From Moniliophthora roreri (lineage: Eukaryota > Basidiomycota > Agaricomycetes > Agaricales > Marasmiaceae), in assembly GCA_001466705.2 (NCBI GenBank), contig LATX02000046.1, positions 186,001 to 250,000 of the forward strand: DNA of 64,000 bases. Direction: 5' to 3'. Under the pieces are notes generated by a model. That model ran no database searches, was not told the DNA's origin, and was given only the letters and a program-made list of their open reading frames with translations. Positions 11,184 through 22,535 of the stretch are shown one piece after another (the first letter of the stretch is position 1; the number at the start of each line of letters is the position of its first letter). The position numbers were made by a program, and so were the translations under genes.

Positions 11184-14100
11184 TTACTTGTAGGGAATTC
11201 CTGAGTCCACATTTAGAGCTTGTTTCACGAAACAAAATAGAAGTATCCATACCGTTTTGGATCTAAACAAGAAAGGCATCAACGATAAGATCAGGAACCT
11301 AAACGATAATGCTCACCCTCTGGAATTCGTCATACGCTGTACTCCTCATATTTTCATGAGCGTTCTTGATCACGCCCATCATATAATCTGCGGCTTGTCT
11401 TTCGTTGAGACCAAGTGCGAAACGGTCCCTGAGCCTCTTTATGGTCCCTTCTCCTTTGAAAGATGGTAAACTTGAATCAAGCATGAGCTGTACCATAGCA
11501 ACAAGCTGTTCTGCATGAGGCCTGATCGCCAAGAATGCTTTGACAGTCAAATGTTGGAAAAGATGATACCCTTGGGAGTATCGGCCTCCCATCAACTCGA
11601 CCATTTCGCGATTCAATTTGAAAGATGAGGGCTCGAATTTGACACCCTAAAGAACGATGTAAGTTCAGACCAGCTCCATAGCAATAGCAGATAAACGAGT
11701 TACTTACTCCTGGACGTAAAACCAGGAACCAAGAAAGGTAAGTATGATGAAAAACAAGCGTAGCGGAGATAAGACTCATCTATATCGAATAGGAACCCAA
11801 AGTCTGTAGGGCTTCAGCAATAATCCAGGATGACTTGGGGAGAAAGGACCTCACCAATATGAACGATATGGCCCTCTCCATCTATCATGATATTTCCATT
11901 GTGACGATCTTTGATTTGGAGGATATAGCAAGCTACAGAGTATGCTGCCATGGACTGAATGAAGTTGAGCCGAGCTTGCTGGAATGCGACAGTATTTTGT
12001 CCCCCGTATTTGGAAATGAAAAAACCTGAGAGGTCGTTTACTTTGGCCCGACCCATCTCGTCTCGAGAAGTAGCGTTCGGTACCACGTCGATCACACCGC
12101 ACTGCGACATCCTCAGTATAAGACGAGAAAATTGTGATAAGATAACATACCCCGGGGGCGGTGGCGGTAACTCGGTATGGATAAAGATACAGTGTTAAGC
12201 CGACGCTTTCGAAGATGTTCTTGAACATGGCAATAATCTGCAATGCAAGAACATCTTGCCGACAATCGTCCCCGACCTTGAAAATAGCCTGCTGCCAGAC
12301 GTCGTATTCTTCACGCTTTTCAATGCCGGCACCATCGCCGTCGAGCAAAGACTCCGGGTCTTCATCAATGTGGACCTTTTCCTTCCGAACTTTAAAAGTG
12401 GCCATGAATGGTGCTTTCGCGTGGCTCTGCAAAGGCCTGCCAGATTTTTTATCGATATCCACCACTACGCCGTCCGGGTTACTTGGTAAATAGACACCGA
12501 CGTCCACAACTATTTTAGCCATCTCTTCGTCGATCTTGGCCTTTCAAGATGTGAACGCGAAGCAATTATGAACATAGATGTCACGGACCTTCTTCTCGGG
12601 CTTAGTCTTCTTGATGAAAGGCTTAAGCTTCCCGGAAATCGACGTGACTTCGTTGAAGAATCCAAACTCGCGATCATAGAAAGCACGGGCTTCTCCCGAG
12701 AGAGAGCGTACTATCTTCTCTACCATGCCATCTAATGTTGGCTTCAAGGGATCCTCCTGTAGGACAGTCAAACCTCGATGTCTTTGCCGCAAGGAAAGGG
12801 ACTGACCTCTTCTCCTGCGTCGTCCTTGTGCGTGTTTGCCTTCATGTTCCATATGATCTGATGGCAGAAGAGCTGGGATATCTTTGCAGTCTCGAAGATG
12901 AAGCGAGAGACGTAACCTGCACTAGTTCAAGAACCACATATACTGATTAATAACGGCGGAACATACCAAGTTCGTCGTATCTGAGAGCCTGGACAACTTG
13001 AGGAACATAGAAGAAGGTGAGATCTACTGGATGTTGCTCTAAAACACGGTGTGCGTATTGCAGAATTAGCGGGTCATTCTTATAGCGTGGTTCAAAGAAC
13101 GTGTTAGCAATGACAGGGGGAACCGGTGCCCATAGTAGCAGAAGCTGTATTTATGTCGTCAGATTATGCGTTCGGCCAACAATCTCCGCGATACATACCT
13201 TGAGATCTCGGTGGACAGTAGGGTCCAATTTATCGCCCAGAAGGAACCCAAGTGCTTCAGGAATATCAAGCACGTCCACGGCCGAGGAGCGCACCAGTTT
13301 GGAAACTTCGTTACGGATAACGGGAACCTTGAACCTCTCTGAAAGATGTATCGCAATAGCTGGGTTAACTTGCCAGACCGTGCGTATTACATGGGACCAA
13401 GCGTGCTGGAAGACGATCAGACTTCGTGACGGAAACAGAAAGAGAGACAAAGATCTACCTCGACGGTTGTGCTGATGTGATCAGAACCGCGCTTTGGATC
13501 GTTTGTGGGATTTGCCCATACCGTTAGCCGGAATATCTCATTCTCCACAAGGAGTCGAAGAGGATGATTGATTTCCTTGAGACGCGTTGCGTAATCTATT
13601 CTTTTTCAGTACTCTTGAAACGCTGAAATTCACGTGTAGCTCACATGAAGTACGAGAGGCGAATTGTGCGGGTGCCAGACTCGATATAGCGAGGGTAGAA
13701 CGAGTAGTATCCGTTTGCAGGTATGAAAGAAACTCTGACAGCACTCTTACGTCTGCATCGACTTGAACCCGGTTTGCACCATACGACCACCTGTGAAAGG
13801 TGAGCGTGAATTGGAAATGTCAGTGTCTCACTTACTGGGGTCTGACCGCGAACCACGAGTATGCCGTCTCGTAGAGACTTTCCCTGAAGGCGCTTTCACA
13901 TACTGAATCGAGATGAGAGCTCTTCAAAGTCTCAAAGCCGAAAAGCAAAAATGAAAAGCAAGCTTCACGAGCTAAGGCATGGGTGCTGTAACGGTGTTGA
14001 TAAGTAGTGTTGACGGAAGTTAGCAAACACCAACCTCATTGATTTGTGAGCCCTCGCTGACCGCAGAACAAGATGTTGGATCAGGAACATGACGCCAGGT

Positions 14101-17100
14101 CTCCTGTATCTGGCCGCCTGCAGGCGACTGACAAGCATCTGTAGAACCAATGCATGTGGGCTAAGGAGTCTGCGAGCATTGACCGTTCCTCTGTCTATCT
14201 CCTTCTTGTCTGTAGGACTGTAAATGATAGGGTGATAGAAAGGGTCATCATAGCTGTAATGCTCGTATAAGTAGTGGATGTTACCGGAGAAGATAGCACG
14301 AACTTTTGTGTTATCGAGAAGGCGCCCTTCTCCAGTCTAATGGTGTCCGACCAAGCAGACAAGATTTCGCCCATGATTGCAACCTCGATAGTTGGTTTCT
14401 CGGCGATGACCCAGGTCCACACCTCGATCGCTGCTGAAATAGCAGAGGGAGTGGATACCTCGAAAGGCAGCGAGACCAGGTAGTGCAGCAGTTCGTGATC
14501 GCACTAGCACGGGAATGTTAGCACCTCCTACGTTAGATGAAAAGGAAGTCATACTTGGGGTAACGAGATCAGCGTAGCTGCGCAGCGGAACAAAAGCCGT
14601 TTAAGCTCCTGAACTGTTAAGGAGCTGGATTTGCTTCGAATCTCCTTCATTGACTGCGATAATTTCTCCTTCAGTGCAACAATCTCCGTGGAAGGGGCTG
14701 TCTGGGGAGGCAGCTTCTCGATCTTGTCTGAAGCTGGAACCTGGTAAGCCCGACAAGTTGGAAGTAGAAACAGAGCAAAACGTTACCAGCTCGACTAGCC
14801 AGTCGGAGGCCTGCGACTTCTCCTGCGAAATAGCCCTTACTAGCGATTTGACTGGCGAGCACCTTCGCTTTATCCGTTTTCCATTGGGAAAGGTTGGCCA
14901 AGGCAGCTAAATCCTCATTAGCAAACATTTTACGAGGCGGTGCATGATGTTGCACACCGAGCTGCCGTTGTATTGGACCAACCGCTTTTCCGAACTTTTC
15001 AGCAATTGAGGCACCAAGCTCAGTCGCATCAGAAGGACCGGCAACAGTTTGACTTATAGCGAGGTATTTCTGCGCGTGATGTCAACCAAAAGTATCTACG
15101 CTGAAGCATGAGATGATGAACCTGTAAAGTTGACTGAAGTTCAACAGGTGCCCGTCCCAGCGCTAATTCAAGCCACGTGTTCGAATTTCGTTGAAGCTGG
15201 GCCAGGATTTCATTTCTTACTTCATAGCTATCCGTCAGTTGTAGCACAATACCCGTCCTATCCGACTCAAATTCATAAATAGGATTGAACTGGATTTTCA
15301 TCAAGTCAGAAACAAGCAGGAGGAACGGAAGCTTTAAGTGCCCACCTCGTCAATGAACTCGTTTTCGCACGCTCGCCGAAGCAGGGTTAACACTTCCAGG
15401 ATCGCAAAGACCAGTGGTGGATCACACATCAGAGATGGGAATGACGAGATCAAGCGATTGAGATATTTGGAAGCGACATCCCTGGCCTTGACGACTCGAT
15501 GGGTGCTACCAACAAGGAGCTTCTGAAGTTCAGAAGAAAGTGATTCTGGCAGAGCTTGCTGAGACGCCTGAGTGTTCAAATCGGCGATGCAGCCTCGAAC
15601 AACCTGCGCTCTGGTTAGTACGTGACAGCCAGAGAGAGCGAAGGTCTCACCTTCTCAGCTATAGATTCCATACAAGTGGTAAGACCGGGATGTCGATTTA
15701 GGCTGTCGTTGACGAAGTAGGACACTAGCGATGAAGGAAGACCTGCGGCCGATCGCATGCTCTCCATATCGTGCATAGTCAGCAAAAAGATTATCTGGCC
15801 ACAGGAGAGGTATCGGATATCGCTGCTACGAAGTGAGATAAGCTTCGTGAGGGCTGTTCGGTGCTTTTGAATGACCTGGAGACTGGCACATCAGGACAAG
15901 TCTAGAAGAAATAGGGCAGACATACTGTATCAGCATAATCCTGCCTGATCACAGAACTATATTCCACATCGCTTGCAACAAAATCGTGCGATTCTTCCAT
16001 GACTATTGCGGGAGTTTTGGCTGCAATACGAGCCAGAGCAGGCCTCTGCCATTCCATGGCTGTCACCTCCGTCTCGTCTACTGTAAAGTTGAAGAGAACG
16101 CAAAGGAACCACATATTGCGGAAAAGTGACACCAGCGAGGACGGGCCATTATTCTGAGGATTGAAGTCTCCATGAGCGAGAAGTGCATCAATGGGTAGGA
16201 GTAAACCAGCAAGTTGTTCGATCATGTCGTCCGTCTATTTCATGGGCATGTGTTAGTGTAGACCACAAGGAATGTATTGCGGGCGTACCTTGACATGACG
16301 ATTAGTAATCTTGACGTTCTGGATGGCAACTCCCTTGTCTGCGAAAAGAGTTAGTAGCTCTACTAGATAAATCTCGTATAGCTCTGGACGTCGATGTAGT
16401 TCTTGCGCAAGTCTTGTTTGTGCCGCAAGGACCTGCGACAATGGTCAGTCGGTGTCCATCATTACTAGGATAGACATACCATGTTATTGGAGAACCTAGG
16501 ATCGTCCGGATTCGCGGAGCGATTAATGGTGGAAAAGACTCGGATGATATCGATAAACGAGCTCCCCGGAGCTGAAACCGCAAGATCAACTAGACTGTAC
16601 GCAATGGCTGCCTCAACGGTTGGCTCGGCAGTCCGAAGTCTTTGAAGCAACATGGAGATTGTCAGTTTAGTGACCTACCAGACCATATTTGTTAGCGTGT
16701 ACGAGAACGATCCAAAAAAAATCTTACCTCCTGATTTTTGAATTCAAGAGCAAGTCTCGTCACGACAGAGATGGTTGTAATTCCGACCAATCGCTTCTCG
16801 TCCTCTGATAGTCCCTTCAGCCCCGCCTCCGCAGATTGTTCCGAAGACCTATCCGTAGCATTGAGGAGAGGATTGTTCAATAGTAACGAAGACGTTTCGT
16901 AGATATCCTTGTTGGCGGCGGCGATGTAGTTGAGGAGTGAATACATGTTGGACATGATAAGATCGTCTCCAGGTGCAAGCTGAAGTCACGGTAAGTTTGC
17001 GGATTTGTGGGAATAATAGCCAAGTCTAACTTTGATACAAAGAGCCAAACACTTAGCAGCTGCTGCCAGTGGCGGGGGAGCTCGAGATTCTGTTGCAAAC

Positions 17101-18750
17101 TCGAACTCGAAGATCGGAATGGGTGAAGTGACGAAGCGACGGAGATGGGCTGCCATCGGGCCCGCGATATCTGGGAAACTGTGAAAGGTCAGAGGATGCT
17201 TCGAGAGACGCTAATATCCACTCACCTCTGCACCAGGATCGTGCAGGCCTTGAGGGCAGCTTCTTGGACTAGATTATCGGAAATGGGGGACTTATCGCTG
17301 AGCAACAGGAATAGGCGGGCATAGACTTTGTCATCTATCTCTCGAAGAACAATAGAACAGATGGAAGCCAGTTTCTGAATGAAAATTCGTAAGCTCAAGG
17401 GAAAGCAGTCAAATATCTTACGACTTACCAAGCTTTCAGACATCGTTTCCCAGGCATAAGTATCAACCGATGGCTCCTCGTCCATCTCCTCAATTTGTAC
17501 TAGTAAATCAGTAAAACATTGCATAGAATACGTGATTGTTTTCTTCAAGGCCTCGATAATCTTCTCGTCCGGAGTCTCCAAATTCTGAGCTGCTTGACGC
17601 ATCAGGGAGTTCCATGCCTTATTGGCCGCTGCTGCTTCCGAGTTGCTACCAGCGCCCGTAGTCGATGGAGGTGCCAACACCTGGGCAAGTATTGTCCAGG
17701 ATATCTCGAATACACAGCAAACGATGAAGTATCCGCTGAGAGGACGTCCACATGATACGTAGCGGGCCATGAAAGTCTGTATGAATTGGAGTGTCTCCTG
17801 ATCTTCGTCCTCGGATTGGACGATTTCGACCGGTAAACGATTCAAGCGATCCATGACATCTGGAGCACATATCGCATTGAGAGGCTTCGTGAGTTTCTTC
17901 CACTGAGCAAGAGACCAGGAGAAAGGAGTGGAGCTAATGGCTCGGTAAAGGCCATGTAAAGCAGGCGTGAGTTGTGTTAGTGCATCAACGGCTACAGTAT
18001 AGTTAGATATGTTCGTGGTATGCAAAGAGATGGATACTTACCGTCACCAGACTTGATCTTTTCCACGACATCGAAAATGAAAGAGACTATAGCATTAGTT
18101 GCGGCGTCTCTGTACTCTCGATGGATACTCGATATACGAAGGAGCGCGGAGACGGTGGAACAGACGAGCTGGTCGGGTAAAGCCCAATCTGACCATAAAA
18201 GAGTCAGTTTCTGGATGTTACAAAGTGACCCAGGAGCTTCTTACCTTCCCAGGAAAGACTTCTGTCGAAATCAATATAAGGTACATCCCTCAGGACGTCA
18301 ATTAACACTGGCATTAGGGTATCAACGGTTTTCGCTATATGGGAATCTGGAAAGTTGACGACAAGTTCTCCAAAAGCAATATTGCAGTGTGCCCTAGAAG
18401 CAGGCTATCCTCATAATGCATGTCATGAGCAATGGATTTTTATGCACAGGAGTTACCACATACCATGAAGACTTTCCGCAATAGGTTTTCTTCCCTATTG
18501 TTGTCGACTTCTTTCTCTTCATTCGTTTCCTCGTTCAACTCTTGATCCTCCTTCATTCCCTCCTTGAGTATGTCTCGAGTCTGAACCTTGGAAGCAATGA
18601 CGGAGTTTGCATACTGCACACTTTCGGGTATCTGTCCGACATTGGCAGCAATGTCGTTTAGTATTCGTTGGTGTATATTCAGCTCGAGACTATAGAGATG
18701 TTCAGGAAATGATTCGTAGAGAAAATCATAAAATCAACGCACCAGTCCAT
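11184..18750 (-). CDS. STT4: Phosphatidylinositol 4-kinase Stt4/PI4KA, many exons
   Basis: Makes PI4P at the plasma membrane. The start at 18750 gives MDC, then an intron, then LELNIHQRILNDIAANVG. A long alpha-solenoid region spans about 18.7-13 kb, and the lipid-kinase domain lies between about 12.5 and 11.2 kb. Recognisable in order: KIVVDVGVYLP; KVGDDCRQDVLALQ; YRVTATAPG joined to CGVIDVVPNA; the catalytic loop KDRHNGNIM (about 11.9 kb); DFGFLFDI joined to GPGGVKFEPSSF; and the C-terminus RIQNGIPYK, stop 11184..11186. Assembling the DFG region requires an AT-AC intron (11716..11779) and an 8-base exon (11708..11715). The last three coding pieces are 11646..11317, the 10-base 11262..11253, and 11200..11184. 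A longer tail read without the last intron is unlikely because the family ends in NGIPY-type residues. About 25-30 exons in total; not every solenoid boundary was fixed. Confidence 0.9.
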
Positions 18751-18899
18751 AGTGTGTACAAGAGTTTTACTCAGTGATGCTGTAGCCGGCTATTGTGGGG
18801 TCCCTTCCCGATTAGGCACATTTTCACACACTCCCGTTTCCGTCGCGTCGCGTCTTAAAGATATTCTCCGACCACCACCTTCCATTTCATATATCTTCA
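18751..18899. promoter_or_regulatory. Bidirectional promoter, STT4 / helical protein
   Basis: 149 bases separate the two divergent start codons, so both promoters must lie here or overlap the 5' ends. It contains tandem GTCGC repeats (about 18841-18855) and a pyrimidine-rich patch near 18870-18890. No TATA box is obvious. Confidence 0.5.
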
Positions 18900-19969
18900 A
18901 TGGCCAAAGAACCCAGTAAGTTTCTGGTTGTCTTTTGCTATATACTTACTCAGCATTCTCTTTCCAGAGAAATCAATCCTCTCCAACTCTAACAGTCAGC
19001 CCAAAAAATCCTCTCGACCATCGAGGACATCTGCACCCGTTTCCTTCGCCGACGACAATGAAGACATCTTCATTGAAGGAGCAGCTCAAGAAAGAGCTGA
19101 TGTAAAACACGAGGAGGAGGACATGTATATTCATCTCCTTGCCGTCCAACCAATTCTGACCCGGCGTCTCACAGTGGATCTGATATGAGCAAATTCATAC
19201 AAGAGTTTCAAAGTATGTCTAGTTTTATCATCCATACCAATTCTTTGCGTCTCTACTGAGCTTCTGTGAACTGTGCCAGAGCGTCAAGCCAAGAAAAACT
19301 CGATCGTCAACTCTGCTTTCGAAAACCAGAAGAAGGCCATATATGCTACAGGGAGATCGCGAGCACAGGAGATTAGTCGGGATGGAATTGCATATTTGTG
19401 CGTTTTCTTCCTCGCCGTATTTCGTCATACATTATCTTACATGACTTCAGAGAGGACCTCAAAGCATCGCTACTGGACGTCAAAAAGGATGACTTGTCTT
19501 ATGAACAATACGTCAGCGGTATCATTCCTATGTGGAACGAACAGGATGTCTGCCCTCCACTTCTTTTTGTAGTGGTTTGAATCCCCGCTAAACCTTCATG
19601 TATGCGTACAGGAATCAGTCAAGAGCCTCGTCGCATCCTGCGACGGTCCGATAGACAATCTGTTTCCCAAACGTGCTGAAGCTATTGCATGGGCTGAAGA
19701 GCAGTGTTCGCCCTTGTCTCTGAATCATCATCATTGACTTTTAATACCATTATGCTTTTCTGTCCAGTGAAATCGAGCCCGGCACAACGCGAGCAAAGCC
19801 TCAAGGCATCCTTGGCGACGGCTCACGATGAGCTCGAACGCAGTCGTAAAAACGAAATGGTGAAGGCCCGTCTGAATATCTAGTCACCCATGCTCATATA
19901 TCCCAACAGATTGCTACTGATGCGGCAAATCTCGTCAAACACTACAAGGCTTTACTTCTCGGTTTCTAA
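18900..19969 (+). CDS. Unrecognised helical protein, 223 residues
   Basis: I do not recognise the family. Eight exons: 18900..18915, 18968..19124, 19175..19212, 19280..19397, 19451..19547, 19612..19705, 19768..19859, 19910..19969. The sum is in frame and gives 223 residues. The first exon is 16 bases (MAKEP plus one base). Residues 1-60 are basic and Ser-rich, then acidic (SFADDNEDIF, HEEEDIG). The rest is helical and charged with coiled-coil character (IQEFQKRQAKKN, AAHDELERSRKNE-like) and no signal peptide or membrane segment. Two donors (after 19547 and 19705) are weak (GTCTGC, GTTCGC), but the frame across them is good. It shares a promoter with STT4. A nuclear or chromosomal coiled-coil subunit is one possibility, not a claim. 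Confidence 0.65.
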
Positions 19970-20168
19970 AGAAACACTGTTCTCTTGTGCTTCTAGTCTC
20001 TCCTGTTTTCAACTCGCTTTCTTTTCGCTGTCTGTACTGCTCCAGGAATTCTCTATAACGTACTATGTGTTCTACATTTCTAGTAGTATGTATATTATTT
20101 GTCAACTCGCCGTATAATGGATATCATCGTAATTTTACTACTCACCGAATGAACATCAGCGAAATCGG

Positions 20169-21600
20169 TCAAACATCGTTTAGTACAGGAAAACCTACAA
20201 GATCGGACACTGAACGCTGGATACCCCCCTCTCCTCTCTCCTTTTCTTCTGGCGGCCGCAGATTAAGATACTCTGACATGAAAACTCGTAAAAGCATATT
20301 CCATCTTCGCATCGTAGGAATGTCGAGGGCATCGGCGTTGTCCTGTAATAGCCCATTAAATCAAGAATTAGACGAGCGAACCGAAGAACATACACCTAGC
20401 CTATGCCAAACGGAAGGGAATGGCTCCGCAATGAGATGTAATATCGGAACACCCCTTTGCAGAAATGGTACGTGGTCATCACCAACATACCCATATGCTA
20501 TTTGGCGTCCCGATCGTTGAACGAAGTAACTCTTCCAATGATCGGCATCCATGACATTACTGTCCCCGTATTTAAACGCGCCACTATTCCCTAGCCTTTT
20601 CTCTACCGACATAAGGTGGTCGTATAGCCACCCGGTATCAGGGAAAAATGAACGTATATGTGGTTGAGGAGCGCCCAGGAGATCGAGGAGAACGAGGTGC
20701 TCAATGGATCCCAATTCCGTCGCATGAGGTCCTAGGAGCCGGCGTTTGGAGTGTGGTACGATGTAAGAGGTGTGCCATCGTTCTGCTAAATGACTGGTCT
20801 TCATTCAGAAAGGCTGGGGCTAGACCATGAGTAGTCGGCTCACCGAGCGCCATAAATTGAATCCGTATCCGTCCAGTCCTTAAAGGCTTCTTCCCCATCA
20901 AAAAACACCAATTGTAGCGTCGTATCCGCTACATCCTCATCGTCCTCTTCCCCATTTTCTAGTCTCTCACTCCGCGCATCCAATAAGGGATTCAGAGCTT
21001 CCGCTAAGTCCAGCATCATAGCACAAGGTGCAGCAGAGTCTGTAGCACCAACAAACTGAACCAATAACTCGTTGGCGAAGTGACAACTAGAGACGAATAG
21101 CTGACCTACCTGATTCATAGGGTAGCTAGAGAAGAACTTGCTATCAAAATGAGCAGCTAGAACAACCCGCTTCGTAGCTGCCGGATCTTTTGTAGCAATG
21201 ACATTTGTAAACCTCTTCTTTCCATAGGGTGTATCATCTGTAAACTCGTCCTCTTCAACCTCCCAACCGAGGTCCTTGAGTGTTGATGCTATGTGATTAC
21301 GGACGAGTGTGTTATTCTCCGTATCAGCTGCGAATGAGTGGACACGTCAAGACACGTTGGGCAGTAGAAAAGACTGGGGAGCGTACGAGGACGAGGTATA
21401 AGTATCTTTGAAAGATGTGACGCGGGATTTGACGGGTCGATATTCTTCACTGGGTCGGGTGTATGGATTAGCGAGAGAACTTGGGATGAGGATAATTCGA
21501 CCAAGTCCCGCTGACTGAGAGAAGCTTGCCAGGTGGGAAGTGGTGAGATGAATAAATATGAGAGCAGAGTCAAGGGTAGTAAGTGGTCAAAGACCAGCAT
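20169..21600 (-). CDS. Glutaminyl-peptide cyclotransferase (M28 family)
   Basis: Glutaminyl cyclase forms N-terminal pyroglutamate on secretory proteins. Exons: 21600..21387, 21327..21110, 21055..20844, 20793..20396, then 20342..20169. The start at 21600 gives a hydrophobic signal/anchor (LPLTLLSYLFISPL). Family landmarks: PYGKKRFTNVIA, VVLAAHFDSK, GATDSAAPCAMMLD (zinc Asp), LVFFDGEEAF (zinc Glu), DSIYGARHLAERW, DDHVPFLQRGVPILHLI (zinc His), PFPSVWHRL. The last exon reads LDIPTMRRWNMLLRVFMSEYL, the conserved C-terminal helix, and stops at 20169..20171. With ordinary GT-AG splicing, exon 4 (ending in one base of a codon) and exon 5 (which must start in phase 0) differ by one base. Either the C-terminus is truncated, the splice is non-canonical, or there is a sequence error. 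Confidence 0.85.
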
Positions 21601-21712
21601 TTTGAGGACCTTTGCCCCACGTTGGCTGGTGGGATGGACAGTGAGCCGTGACACGTCGAGGTCGTAGTTGAGAAGAAGGATTCACGCACGGGTTCGTTTC
21701 CGTTTCTCCGTG
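21601..21712. promoter_or_regulatory. Bidirectional promoter, glutaminyl cyclase / TRS23
   Basis: Only 112 bases lie between the divergent start codons at 21600 (-) and 21713 (+). No TATA box was identified. Confidence 0.45.
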
Positions 21713-22281
21713 ATGGCCATCTTCGGCCTTTGGGTGAGTTGGCTACTATCTACAGAATTCTATGCACTCAAGGCTCTTGCATAGGTCATCAATAAAGCAG
21801 GAGGCCTTGTCTACCAGCGTAACTTTGCAGGTCTGCCCATATTTGTCTGCATTACAAGCTCTAGCTGATCCTCCTAGCGAAGAGGGTCTTGCGCAGCTTA
21901 CCTCCAATGAATACCTCGTTCTTGCTGGGACTTTACACGGAATCCATGCTATCACTAGTCGGCTGTCGCCTATTCCGGGCACGAGCTCAGGAGCCCAAGT
22001 CATCGAAGGGGAAACGTTCAAGATGAACGTCCTTCTCACCTTGACCGGTGCGTTTTCACCCGATCGTTGTTATTTCCAATGTCCGACGTTTATTAGGAAC
22101 AAAATTCGTTCTTCTATCTTCATTGGCAGAGCCTTCAGCAGACGCGATATTGCAGAAAGTGTACGATATATACTCGGACGCCGTTATGAAGAATCCGTTC
22201 CATACACCAGAAATGCCCATCAGGAATGAAGGGTTTGATACTAGGATTACTGCGTTGATTGGAACAGGTCACACATCTTAA
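21713..22281 (+). CDS. TRS23: TRAPP complex subunit Trs23/TRAPPC4 (sybindin-like longin fold)
   Basis: Core TRAPP subunit, part of the Rab1/Ypt1 exchange-factor complex for ER-Golgi and later traffic. Exons 21713..21733, 21785..21830, 21865..22047 and 22097..22281 give 144 residues. The N-terminus [18 protein letters not shown] is the family signature and is split by intron 1 after residue 7. Further signatures are [36 protein letters not shown] and the tail [18 protein letters not shown]. The PDZ-like insertion of animal TRAPPC4 is absent, as in short fungal forms. The acceptor of intron 2 was chosen at 21864 because the next AG would break the frame. Confidence 0.9.
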
Positions 22282-22535
22282 CCTGGATATGGTGTGCGTG
22301 TATCCCCGTCTGGACCACCCACCTTTCCTGATATTTCGTTGTAGGACGTATGTATGACCAGAACTGGCCACAGTAGACGAATGAGCATGTCATGTACACT
22401 GAGATGTCGCTGTCATGCATAGCTTTTCCGTCTTTCTTCCGAATCGCAGCTGTACTTCATCATGCTTAGGACGCTTGACACGAATTATAGCAAGTATATC
22501 ATTAGGCTGTGTATGTAGCGCTATTCGTCTAAATC

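Noticed and set aside
11038..11250. Open frame extending the STT4 C-terminus by about 70 residues
   Set aside because: A GTATGG donor at 11252 and an acceptor at 11201 restore the conserved NGIPYK ending, so this stretch is an intron plus 3' UTR.
11716..11779. U12-type (minor spliceosome) reading of the AT-AC intron
   Set aside because: The donor is ATGAGT rather than ATATCC, and no TTCCTTAAC-like branch site lies near the 3' end.
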